Positions 14,813 to 21,797 of a stretch of DNA of 27,485 nt are shown here, one piece after another. Within the stretch, counting starts at the first letter, position 1; every line of letters begins with the position of its first letter. Source of the DNA: DASSWB01 sp035705495 (GTDB lineage Bacteria; Bacteroidota; Bacteroidia; Flavobacteriales; Flavobacteriaceae); contig DASSWB010000113.1 in NCBI GenBank assembly GCA_035705495.1, positions 1-27,485 of the forward strand. The letters run 5' to 3'. The translations under genes and the position numbers were made by a program. Under the pieces are notes generated by a model that did no database searches, was not told the origin of the DNA, and was given only the letters and a program-made list of their open reading frames with translations.

Positions 14813-15241
14813 ATGAAAAAAATCTTTTATTACGTATCATTTTTTATGATGCTAGGAATTGTGGGTTGCAGCAAGGACGACTCTGGAGATGGTTCAGGTG
14901 GTCCAGGAGCAGATCCGCTAATTGGTGAATGGCGACTCGATTATTATACTTATGCTGGCGTAAATCAAGAGCCAGATGAGTGCGAAGCTATGGGCGTTAT
15001 TAAAATAATGGCCGACGGCACAATGGTTTCTACGGAATATTGGGATAATGGTAACGGCTGTGAATTTGACGGAGAATATACCGAGAACTGGGAAAACCTT
15101 GGTGGAGGTGTTTATGCTTTTGTCGATGAATTTGGAGAGGAATTTACCATGGAACCAGAATTCTTTGACAACAACAACAGGTTTAGAATTGTAGAGATGG
15201 GTGGCGGTGTAGAATACTCAGTAACCTATTTTAGAGATTAA
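14813..15241 (+). CDS. Lipocalin-like lipoprotein (copy 3)
   Basis: A 142-residue lipoprotein with signal MKKIFYYVSFFMMLGIVGC (lipobox IVG|C), then SKDDSGDGSGGPG and the lipocalin-like opening DPLIGEWRLDYYTYAG. DECEAM and NGCEFDGEYTENWENL parallel NECEAN and GECEGELEDLSHWEK of copy 1, including both Cys residues. Very acidic. The preceding 130 bp begin with a dprA 3'-end remnant, so this gene and its upstream flank look like a duplicate of the dprA-copy 1 arrangement. Ligand and function are unknown. A strong terminator follows. Confidence 0.78.
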   Translation: MKKIFYYVSFFMMLGIVGCSKDDSGDGSGGPGADPLIGEWRLDYYTYAGVNQEPDECEAMGVIKIMADGTMVSTEYWDNGNGCEFDGEYTENWENLGGGVYAFVDEFGEEFTMEPEFFDNNNRFRIVEMGGGVEYSVTYFRD

Positions 15242-15258
15242 AATTTCTATTTTAAAAT

Positions 15259-15296
15259 AAAAGCGGAAGCCTTATAAAACTTCCGCTTTTTTTATT
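15259..15296 (+). terminator. Rho-independent terminator, probably bidirectional
   Basis: Arms 15259-15269 and 15280-15290 (11 bp) with a 10-nt loop and a T-run on the right and an A-run on the left. It separates lipocalin-like copy 3 from the convergent gene ending at 15363. Confidence 0.85.
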
Positions 15297-15362
15297 TTCA
15301 AAAAGTCAATTCCAATACTACAATTCATTTTGTTTAAATTGAAATTGATGCTTCGGAAGAAT

Positions 15363-16082
15363 TTAAAACACGGCAATCACATTACCCTCTTTAATTTTTC
15401 CTTTTATATAAATAGAGTCGCCGTTTTTGAAGATGATTTCATTTAAAATGACATTGGGCAACCTATATTTTTTTTCACTTGCGAAAAATTGTTCTAAATA
15501 TTCATTTTTGTCAATAAACGGATAGATTTTATTTTTCAATTCATTATTTCTACTTTTCTCCGCTTCAGGAATACTATCGGCATAAGCCGTGGTATTAAAA
15601 TATTTAATTTTTCTGGAACGGAAACCTTTGTTTTCGCTTGGACTTTCTCCAATTTTTGAAATCATGCATTTTTCAAAGTCCAAGGGATACTTTTTACCAT
15701 TAATTAAAATGTAAGTTTTATTTGAATAACCGGCCAACATTTTCATATTGAAATAAGTTTCACTGGTTTTTCCCCTAATGTGTTTTGCCCTTCTTGCAGC
15801 ATCAGTTAGTTGGAGCTTTGAGTGAAATCCAACTTCCAGTAAATATAATGCAGCATCTTGGTTGGTAAGAGGTGTTTTTATAGTTGAATCGGAAACAATC
15901 ACTCCTTTGATTTCCGGTAGATTAACGATTCTTGAAACTTCTTCGTTGTATGTCTTATTGTAATCATCATTTTGATCAAAGACTATAAACATTGCGACAA
16001 TCACACCAATAGCAATTAGCAGAACGAAAACGAAACATCCAACAAAAGTACCTAATGCTAATTTTTTATAATTAAAAGCCAT
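15363..16082 (-). CDS. Hypothetical single-pass membrane protein
   Basis: A 239-residue protein with one strong hydrophobic segment (about residues 10-35, LGTFVGCFVFVLLIAIGVIVAMFIVF). The soluble domain faces the periplasm if the N-terminus is inside. I do not recognise the family. The segments KTPLTNQDAALYLLEV and GDSIYIKGKIKEGNVI faintly recall GIDE-type domains (SP-x-x-x-x-C-V-Y-Y and GD-x-x-x-x-G), but key residues are missing, so this is only a hint. It lies between the accessory lipoprotein block and trpS, 74 bp downstream of trpS in the same direction, and could be co-transcribed with it. Confidence 0.7.
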   Translation of the reverse strand: MAFNYKKLALGTFVGCFVFVLLIAIGVIVAMFIVFDQNDDYNKTYNEEVSRIVNLPEIKGVIVSDSTIKTPLTNQDAALYLLEVGFHSKLQLTDAARRAKHIRGKTSETYFNMKMLAGYSNKTYILINGKKYPLDFEKCMISKIGESPSENKGFRSRKIKYFNTTAYADSIPEAEKSRNNELKNKIYPFIDKNEYLEQFFASEKKYRLPNVILNEIIFKNGDSIYIKGKIKEGNVIAVF

Positions 16083-16156
16083 TGATCAAGATTGAAATAT
16101 GTGTTGTTTCACCCATCATGCTCTCAAGACAACATTTTTCGTTTATAAAAAATGCT

Positions 16157-17125
16157 TCAATAACCCAATTTCTCCCGAACTCGTACCAAAACACCATCGG
16201 CAACTTTTCTTGCTTTTTCGGCACCTTTTTCCAGAGCCGCATCAATTTCCGATAGGTTATTCATATAATAATTGTACTTCTCCCTTTGCACGGTATATTT
16301 TTCAAGTAAAAGTTCATAAAATGCTTGTTTTGCATGCCCATAACCAAATCCGCCGTCTTCATATTTTTTGCGAATTTCTGCGGTTTCTTCTTTCGTGGCA
16401 ATGATTTTATACAAATTGAAAACGTTGCAAACATCCGGGTTTTTCGGTTCTTCCAGCGGAGTGCTGTCCGTTTGTATACTCATTACCTGCTTGCGCAATT
16501 CTTTATCGGACACAAAAAGATTGATGAAATTACCTCGGGATTTACTCATTTTTTCTCCATCAGTTCCAGGGACGTACATGGTCTCTTCTTGGATTTTTCC
16601 TTCGGGCATTACAAAGGTCTCTCCCATTTGAGCATGAAATCTTGAAGCAACATCCCGCGTCATTTCTATATGTTGCAATTGATCTTTCCCCACCGGAACC
16701 AACTCAGCATCGTAAAGTAAAATGTCAGCTGCCATCAACATTGGGTAATCAAATAAACCTGCGTTTACATCTGTAAGTCTGTCGGCTTTATCTTTAAAAG
16801 AATGTGCCAGCGTTAATCTTTGAAATGGAAAAAAGCAATTTAAATACCAAGTCAGTTCCGTGGTTTGCGGAACATCGCTTTGTCGGTAAAAAACAGTCTT
16901 TTCAATATCCAAACCAAAAGCAAGCCAAGTAGCTGCAACCGAATAGGTATATTCCCTAAGCAATTCAGCATTTTTTATTTGAGTTAAAGTGTGCAGATTG
17001 GCTATGAACAGAAAAGATTCATTTTTTGAATCGTTTGCCATTTCAATAGCGGGAATAATAGCTCCCAATAAATTTCCTAAATGTGGGGTTCCAGTACTTT
17101 GAACTCCAGTAAGTATTCTTGACAT
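16157..17125 (-). CDS. trpS: Tryptophan-tRNA ligase
   Basis: A 322-residue class I aminoacyl-tRNA synthetase that charges tRNA-Trp with tryptophan using ATP. It opens TGVQSTGTPHLGNLLGAI, with the HIGH-type motif PHLGN at residues 14-18, and has KMSKS at 192-196 in EKMSKSRGNFINLF. LLYDAELVPVGKDQLQH (about 137-152) is the typical tryptophan-binding region. The start is set at 17125 because it gives the standard MSRILTG opening and lies 18 bp after a perfect -7 box; a start at 17146 would overlap that box. Length matches bacterial TrpRS. Confidence 0.97.
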   Translation of the reverse strand: MSRILTGVQSTGTPHLGNLLGAIIPAIEMANDSKNESFLFIANLHTLTQIKNAELLREYTYSVAATWLAFGLDIEKTVFYRQSDVPQTTELTWYLNCFFPFQRLTLAHSFKDKADRLTDVNAGLFDYPMLMAADILLYDAELVPVGKDQLQHIEMTRDVASRFHAQMGETFVMPEGKIQEETMYVPGTDGEKMSKSRGNFINLFVSDKELRKQVMSIQTDSTPLEEPKNPDVCNVFNLYKIIATKEETAEIRKKYEDGGFGYGHAKQAFYELLLEKYTVQREKYNYYMNNLSEIDAALEKGAEKARKVADGVLVRVREKLGY

Positions 17126-17143
17126 GCTGGTTTTTAATTTTTG

Positions 17144-17151
17144 CAAAGGTA
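17144..17151 (-). promoter_or_regulatory. -7 promoter box for trpS (TACCTTTG on the minus strand)
   Basis: Perfect TAnnTTTG on the minus strand, 18 bp before the ATG at 17125; the same sequence as the thioesterase box. Confidence 0.55.
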
Positions 17152-17183
17152 CTTATTTTAATATTTTGTATGTCCCATTTTAG

Positions 17184-17191
17184 TATTTTTG
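17184..17191 (+). promoter_or_regulatory. -7 promoter box for plsC (TATTTTTG)
   Basis: Perfect TAnnTTTG, 5 bp before the ATG at 17197, so the mRNA would be leaderless or nearly so. Confidence 0.45.
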
Positions 17192-17196
17192 GACAC

Positions 17197-17943
17197 ATGA
17201 AGATATTACGGTTTGTCCTAATTGCTCTTTGGCGGATTTGGTTTTACGTGCTGTTGGGAATTCCCATTATTCTTATGTTTCCCTTTTTGCTTGTTTCAAC
17301 GGCGAAGGAAAAGTGGTATCCGTATTTTTTTATCTTGGCAAAAATATGGGCATCCGTTATTCTCTACGGAATGGGTTTTATGCCACTGGTAAAAAGGCAA
17401 CAACGACTGGATAAGAAGAAAAGTTACATGTTTGTGGCCAACCACACGTCTATGACAGATATTATGTTGATGTTGGTCATTCTCGATAATCCGTTCGTTT
17501 TTGTGGGGAAAAAAGAGCTTTCCAAAATTCCACTTTTTGGGTTCTTTTATAAACGGACTTGTATTTTGGTCGATCGTGGAAATCAGAAAAGCAGACATGA
17601 GGTTTTCCAAAGGGCGCAGAACAGATTGAATCAAGGAATCAGTATTTGCATTTTTCCCGAGGGAGGAGTGCCAGATGATACTTCTATTGTTTTGGACGCT
17701 TTTAAAGATGGTGCTTTCCGATTGGCAATAGATCATCAAATTCCCATTGTGCCAATAACTTTTTACGATAATAAAAAAAGATTTTCTTATGTGTTTTTCT
17801 CTGGAAGTCCTGGAAGAATGCGGGCAAAAATCCATAAAAGTATTTTTACAATTGGAAAAACAATGGCCGATAAAAAAGAAATACGGGAAGAAACCAGAAA
17901 AACCATTCTTCAGGAATTGGAAAATCCTTCTTTTAAATCTTAA
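17197..17943 (+). CDS. plsC: 1-acyl-sn-glycerol-3-phosphate acyltransferase
   Basis: A 249-residue membrane-bound acyltransferase of the PlsC family, which acylates lysophosphatidic acid to phosphatidic acid in phospholipid synthesis. Two hydrophobic stretches (residues 5-35 and 43-62) precede the catalytic H-x4-D motif, NHTSMTD at 82-88. VFVGKKELSKIPLFG, VDRGN (substrate binding) and the FPEG motif (153-156) follow, then VPITF. The frame extends upstream to 17119 but the ATG at 17197 gives the normal N-terminus and sits after a -7 box. Its stop codon overlaps by 4 nt the stop of the convergent Dma-like gene, leaving no intergenic space. Confidence 0.92.
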   Translation: MKILRFVLIALWRIWFYVLLGIPIILMFPFLLVSTAKEKWYPYFFILAKIWASVILYGMGFMPLVKRQQRLDKKKSYMFVANHTSMTDIMLMLVILDNPFVFVGKKELSKIPLFGFFYKRTCILVDRGNQKSRHEVFQRAQNRLNQGISICIFPEGGVPDDTSIVLDAFKDGAFRLAIDHQIPIVPITFYDNKKRFSYVFFSGSPGRMRAKIHKSIFTIGKTMADKKEIREETRKTILQELENPSFKS

Positions 17944-19274
17944 AATTTATACTGAATACCTGAATAGATCCCCAAGTAATAAGGGTTGAAATTGCCTGAA
18001 CTAAACGTATTGATTTGATACTTAAACATTGGCTCCACGTTCAACTGAAATTTTTTCGATAACTTATAACCAACCCCAAAACCTATATTTGTACTGAAAC
18101 TTACGTCGTTCAAATTGGAACTTTCTCCAATGGGTGTAGAAACATCTCTTGAATGAACCGAAATCGTGTTTTCATCCACGAATAATGTACTGGCGCCACC
18201 AATAAGATTTAAAGCAAAACGTTTATCAATAATTGTGAATTCTACTTCAACCGGTAACTCGATAAATGCAAGTTTCTGATTAATATAACCCAAATCCGTA
18301 TTCAATCCGTCGATTTGGTTTTGTGGAGCATAAGGATCGGTTGAATTCGATTTTCTGACATCCGCTATTTCAATATGATCGCCGTAGTTGTTATAATCAA
18401 CATTTCTTAATAAAACAGGATTCATGTCCGGTCCGAAGGCAATATCCATTGTATTATAGCTCATGGCGACTTTACTCACCCCAGAGCGAATTTTGATGTT
18501 ATCTGTAATTGCGTACGAGAAGTTGATCCCGTAGGACATGGTCACTTCGGTTTTTTGTTTATTGTCGGCAAATTGCGGATCAATCACGTTTCCTTCTCCA
18601 AATCCATTATAATAAATAGGGGAAGCGAATGTTCCTATCTTTACTTTTGAAGTTTTTGTTGGAGTATTTTGTATTTCTTCCTCGGTTTTTTCAATTTCTA
18701 AAAGCGCAAGTTTGTTATTCTGGTTTTCGGAAAAATCAGCTTTTGATAAAGAGGCTGAAATATCGGAATCTTCGTAGTTCAGATTTTCGGTTTTCAAAAT
18801 AAAAAATCCGTGGTTTTCAAAATTCGGAAAAGTCTGTACAATTTTTGTGTCAGCGGATTCGGTTTTAACTTCAATGATTTGATCTACAACGGATTTTCGT
18901 TCACTCGGTTTCGATATTATAATCGATTTGTTTTCTGAAAAATTCTCGTTAAGTTTTTCTGCGGAAGGAGTCACTGAGTTTTGATCAGCTATTCGGGTTA
19001 CTTTTGCTGGTTCCTTTTCCGTGTTTTTCAAAACTGGGTTTTCTCCAACTTCAACTACGGAAGGTGTTACTTCAAAAAATTGGTTTCCAATACTGAAAAA
19101 GATTGCGATCGCTGCAGCAACACCGGCAATTCTTGACCAAATAGGAAGTATTCTACGCTTTTTCTTGTTCCTTATTTTAGCAGAGATATTTTGCCATACC
19201 AAATCATTCGGGACCATTTCAAAATCCCGAAATTTTTCTTGATACAATCTATCTATGGATTTCTTGTCATTCAT
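17940..19274 (-). CDS. Dual-membrane-spanning (Dma-like) anti-sigma factor with outer-membrane barrel
   Basis: A 444-residue protein with an unusual layout. Residues 1-40 are a charged cytoplasmic segment (DRLYQEKFRDFEMVPNDLVW), then comes one inner-membrane helix (about 44-63), a long disordered periplasmic linker (about 64-210), and a C-terminal outer-membrane beta-barrel domain (about 211-444) ending in YSGIQYKF. There is no cleavable signal peptide. This matches the Dma proteins described in Bacteroides thetaiotaomicron, anti-sigma factors that cross both membranes and join outer-membrane state to an ECF sigma factor. The adjacent ECF gene, ending 1 bp upstream, supports this. Sigma binding by the N-terminal segment is inferred from position. 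Confidence 0.82.
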   Translation of the reverse strand: MNDKKSIDRLYQEKFRDFEMVPNDLVWQNISAKIRNKKKRRILPIWSRIAGVAAAIAIFFSIGNQFFEVTPSVVEVGENPVLKNTEKEPAKVTRIADQNSVTPSAEKLNENFSENKSIIISKPSERKSVVDQIIEVKTESADTKIVQTFPNFENHGFFILKTENLNYEDSDISASLSKADFSENQNNKLALLEIEKTEEEIQNTPTKTSKVKIGTFASPIYYNGFGEGNVIDPQFADNKQKTEVTMSYGINFSYAITDNIKIRSGVSKVAMSYNTMDIAFGPDMNPVLLRNVDYNNYGDHIEIADVRKSNSTDPYAPQNQIDGLNTDLGYINQKLAFIELPVEVEFTIIDKRFALNLIGGASTLFVDENTISVHSRDVSTPIGESSNLNDVSFSTNIGFGVGYKLSKKFQLNVEPMFKYQINTFSSGNFNPYYLGIYSGIQYKF

Positions 19275-19275
19275 C

Positions 19276-19818
19276 TTACAGTGATTGGGCAGCTTTGTTT
19301 TGTTGTGTGGCTTCTATTTTTTCTTTTAAAATACATCTCGCACGGGCAAGATTTGATTTTGACGTACCAGTGGTAATATTCAATAATTCCGCAATTTCTT
19401 TATGTGAAAATCCATCCAACGCGTATAGGTTGAAGACCATTCGGTACCGATTTGGTAATTGTTGAATAATATGCAGCAGGTAATCTATGGAAAGATTGTC
19501 CTCATCTATTTCAATTTCCGGATTGGAAATATGTTCATCCTTGACGATTTCAAATACTTTTTGTTTCCGATACTTCTGAAGGGCCGTGTTAATAACAATT
19601 CGTTTTAACCAACCTTCAAAAGCTCCATTATTTTTATACTGATTGATTTTGTTGAATATGGTAACAAAAGAATCTTGCAGATTGTCTTCTGCTTCTTGAT
19701 AGTTTGAGGAATATTTTAGGCATACACTAAATAATTTGGCAGAATACAATCTATACAAATGTTCTTGTGCCTTGATATCCTGCTTCTGGCATTTTTCAAT
19801 AAGTTGCGCTATGCCCAA
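19276..19818 (-). CDS. ECF-type RNA polymerase sigma factor (sigma-70 family)
   Basis: A 180-residue ECF sigma factor. Region 2 spans about residues 18-80 (RLYSAKLFSVCLKYSSNYQE, AEDNLQDSFVTIFNKI, GWLKRIVINTALQKYRK), for core binding and -10 recognition. Region 4 spans about 120-172 (LPNRYRMVFNLYALDGFSHK, EIAELLNITTGTSKSNLARAR), for -35 recognition. A short acidic linker lies between. It is the middle gene of a three-gene operon: lipoprotein ending 20 bp upstream, Dma-like anti-sigma factor beginning 1 bp downstream. It should be held at the inner membrane until an envelope signal releases it. Targets, perhaps including its own operon, are unknown. Confidence 0.94.
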   Translation of the reverse strand: MGIAQLIEKCQKQDIKAQEHLYRLYSAKLFSVCLKYSSNYQEAEDNLQDSFVTIFNKINQYKNNGAFEGWLKRIVINTALQKYRKQKVFEIVKDEHISNPEIEIDEDNLSIDYLLHIIQQLPNRYRMVFNLYALDGFSHKEIAELLNITTGTSKSNLARARCILKEKIEATQQNKAAQSL

Positions 19819-19838
19819 ATTTTATGTTTTAAAAAAGT

Positions 19839-20243
19839 TTATTGTTCTACTTGTACCTCTATGGTCAAATATTCAGGATCACCGTTTTCGTCGGCACCCT
19901 GCCAAAACTTAAATATATAAAAATCATTTCTATCAACAATAAACTCAAAATCGATTTCGGCGTTAAAAACACCATCTCCACAATCCCCAACTTCCGGATA
20001 ATATCTATTGATCACACCAATTAGCTGTTCGTTTCCATTGTCTATGTGGTCGAATCCGCTAAAAACATCACAGCTGTTGGCTCTAATATATTGAACTGGA
20101 AACGCATAAGTTTCTCCGTGGATTAGCGTTTCGGGCAATTCAACACCAGAAATAGAAGCCAAAAAAGGTTCGTATTTGGGAAGGTCGTCTATCGTGCAAC
20201 CCCAAAACAGCAATGCCAGTATTGCAACTAAATATTTTTTCAT
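19839..20243 (-). CDS. Hypothetical lipoprotein, first gene of the sigma/Dma-like operon
   Basis: A 134-residue lipoprotein with signal MKKYLVAILALLFWGC (lipobox-like FWG|C), then TIDDLPKYEPFLASISGVEL. Two Cys residues (NSCDVF and GDCGDG) could form a disulfide. Beta-like stretches (IDFEFIVDRNDFYIFKFWQG, YLTIEVQVEQ) suggest a small beta-sandwich, but no family is recognised. In-frame Mets at 20249 and 20261 are alternative starts; 20243 gives the most compact signal peptide. It ends 20 bp before the ECF sigma gene, so it is probably co-expressed. It might sense or report an envelope signal, but that is inference from position. Confidence 0.72.
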   Translation of the reverse strand: MKKYLVAILALLFWGCTIDDLPKYEPFLASISGVELPETLIHGETYAFPVQYIRANSCDVFSGFDHIDNGNEQLIGVINRYYPEVGDCGDGVFNAEIDFEFIVDRNDFYIFKFWQGADENGDPEYLTIEVQVEQ

Positions 20244-20369
20244 ACTCATACGCTTTTTCAATCTTCAAAATATCTGATACTGTTATAGATGCGACAAGAA
20301 TGATTTGGTTGCGTATGGATAAGTGAAAGCTTTATTAAATTTTGAATCCAATCCAAAAAATACCAAAAG

Positions 20370-20403
20370 AAAAAACGCTTTCATTATCCTGAAAGCGTTT
20401 TTT
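20370..20403 (-). terminator. Rho-independent terminator of recA
   Basis: Perfect 13-bp arms 20370-20382 and 20391-20403 with an 8-nt loop. On the minus strand it starts about 20 nt after the recA stop and ends in a T-run; it separates recA from the sigma operon. Confidence 0.88.
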
Positions 20404-20422
20404 GAAATTAGAAAAATCGATT

Positions 20423-21436
20423 TTATTCTTTCACCAATTGAATGGCTTCTTTGATTTTTGTCTCCAATTCTTCCATCAAATCAGGATTGTCTCGCAACAA
20501 AAGCTTCACGGCATCTCTTCCCTGTCCCAATTTAGTGTCTTGATAGCTAAACCAAGAACCACTCTTTTTAATGATTTCGTAATCTACACCTACATCAATG
20601 ATTTCTCCAACCTTAGAAACCCCTTCACCATACATGATGTCAAATTCTGCTGTTTGAAAAGGTGGTGCGACCTTATTTTTTACAACTTTTACACGTGTCC
20701 TGTTTCCGGAAACGTTGCTGTTGTTGTCTTTGATCTGAGTCGATCTGCGGATGTCCAATCTCACCGAAGCATAAAATTTCAATGCATTTCCTCCAGTTGT
20801 TGTTTCTGGATTGCCAAACATCACCCCAATTTTTTCCCTTAATTGGTTGATGAAAATCACCGTACAATTTGTTTTGCTAATTGAAGCTGTCAATTTTCTC
20901 AATGCTTGAGACATCAATCTTGCGTGAAGACCCATTTTTGAATCTCCCATTTCACCTTCAATTTCACTTTTGGGAGTAAGTGCAGCAACTGAATCTATGA
21001 CAATAATATCAATAGCTCCGGAACGAATCAAATTATCCGTAATTTCCAATGCTTGTTCGCCGTTATCTGGTTGGGAAATAATTAGATTTTCTAAATCAAC
21101 GCCAAGTTTTTCTGCGTAAAATCTGTCAAAAGCATGTTCGGCATCTATAAAAGCAGCAATTCCTCCGGCTTTTTGTGCTTCTGCAATGGCGTGAAGCGTC
21201 AAAGTAGTTTTACCCGAAGATTCCGGTCCGTATATTTCTATAACCCTTCCGCGGGGATAACCTCCAACTCCCAAAGCCAAATCCAGTCCTAAAGATCCTG
21301 TTGGAATCACATTGACTTCCACAATGGCCGAATCGCTCATTTTCATTACGGTGCCTTTTCCGTAGGTTTTATCCAATTTATCAAGAGTTAGCTGTAACGC
21401 TTTTAATTTTGCGTCTTTCTCTGTGTCTTTACTCAT
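20423..21436 (-). CDS. recA: Recombinase RecA
   Basis: A 337-residue RecA, the ATP-dependent strand-exchange protein of homologous recombination and SOS activation. Seen: Walker A GPESSGKTT (residues 70-78), the following IDAEHAFDRFYAEKLGV, Walker B in IDIIVIDSVAAL, loop L1/L2 region (GEMGDSKMGLHARLMSQALR and FINQLREKIGVMFGNPETTT), and the C-terminal domain SWFSYQDTKLGQGRDAVK. The length is slightly short at the acidic C-terminal tail compared with E. coli. A near -7 box (TAATTTAG on the minus strand, 21466-21473) lies upstream. DprA, its loader in transformation, is encoded about 9 kb away in this window. Confidence 0.98.
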   Translation of the reverse strand: MSKDTEKDAKLKALQLTLDKLDKTYGKGTVMKMSDSAIVEVNVIPTGSLGLDLALGVGGYPRGRVIEIYGPESSGKTTLTLHAIAEAQKAGGIAAFIDAEHAFDRFYAEKLGVDLENLIISQPDNGEQALEITDNLIRSGAIDIIVIDSVAALTPKSEIEGEMGDSKMGLHARLMSQALRKLTASISKTNCTVIFINQLREKIGVMFGNPETTTGGNALKFYASVRLDIRRSTQIKDNNSNVSGNRTRVKVVKNKVAPPFQTAEFDIMYGEGVSKVGEIIDVGVDYEIIKKSGSWFSYQDTKLGQGRDAVKLLLRDNPDLMEELETKIKEAIQLVKE

Positions 21437-21560
21437 TTTGTGGTATTTCTATTAGATGATGGTGGCTAAATTACATAAGTTTTTGATCCATACAATATTA
21501 TTCACGCAACCTTTTTTAGTTTTTTGCATCTATAGTACAAAGCATATAGAAACAAGCAAT

Positions 21561-21653
21561 ATGAAGTTTCTTAGAAGAAATATTATTTTGAACGGATCTG
21601 GCGCTACGGCTACCGTTGCTTTGCAATGTAGTTGCAGGGTCGATGGAGGATAA
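21561..21653 (+). CDS. Possible mini-ORF / leader peptide of 30 residues ending near CSC
   Basis: ATG 21561 to TAA 21653 encodes a 30-residue basic peptide: MKFLRRNIILNGSG, then ATATVALQCSCRVDGG. Two Cys codons flank one Ser codon near the end. It lies in the 361-bp gap between recA and trhO and is followed at once by a long hairpin (21654-21697) and then a strong terminator (21719-21742). That arrangement fits either a tiny autonomous gene or a leader peptide controlling attenuation of trhO. The frame extends upstream to 21456 but the ATG at 21561 is the better start. No homology is known to me; translation is unproven. Confidence 0.4.
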   Translation: MKFLRRNIILNGSGATATVALQCSCRVDGG

Positions 21654-21697
21654 TCGTTATTTAATTTTTACAAGAGTATAAAAAATTAAAATAACGA
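21654..21697 (+). other. Long AT-rich hairpin after the mini-ORF
   Basis: TCGTTATTTAATTTTT (21654-21669) pairs with AAAAATTAAAATAACGA (21681-21697) over 16 bp with one bulged base and an 11-nt loop. It starts at the base after the mini-ORF stop and precedes the terminator. Confidence 0.6.
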
Positions 21698-21718
21698 ATT
21701 AGCCGTTCGAAAAAAATT

Positions 21719-21742
21719 GCCCTGATAGTCGGGGCTTTTTTT
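21719..21742 (+). terminator. Rho-independent terminator upstream of trhO
   Basis: GCCCTGA (21719-21725) pairs with TCGGGGC (21729-21735), including one G-U, with loop TAG, followed by T7. No annotated gene precedes it on this strand except the mini-ORF, so some transcript, coding or not, must be ending here. A CAGGG at 21635-21639 can alternatively pair with its 5' arm CCCTG (21720-21724). Confidence 0.8.
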
Positions 21743-21754
21743 GTTTCTAGACCT

Positions 21755-21762
21755 TATATTTG
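21755..21762 (+). promoter_or_regulatory. -7 promoter box for trhO (TATATTTG)
   Basis: Perfect TAnnTTTG, 35 bp before the trhO ATG and just after the terminator, so trhO has its own promoter irrespective of the upstream unit. Confidence 0.6.
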
Positions 21763-21797
21763 CAGAAAATTTCTTTTAACTTAAAAATTGGTATAGC

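Noticed and set aside
21456..21560. Upstream extension of the mini-ORF to 65 codons
   Set aside because: It runs through the presumed recA promoter region and has no distinct features; the ATG at 21561 gives the compact basic peptide.
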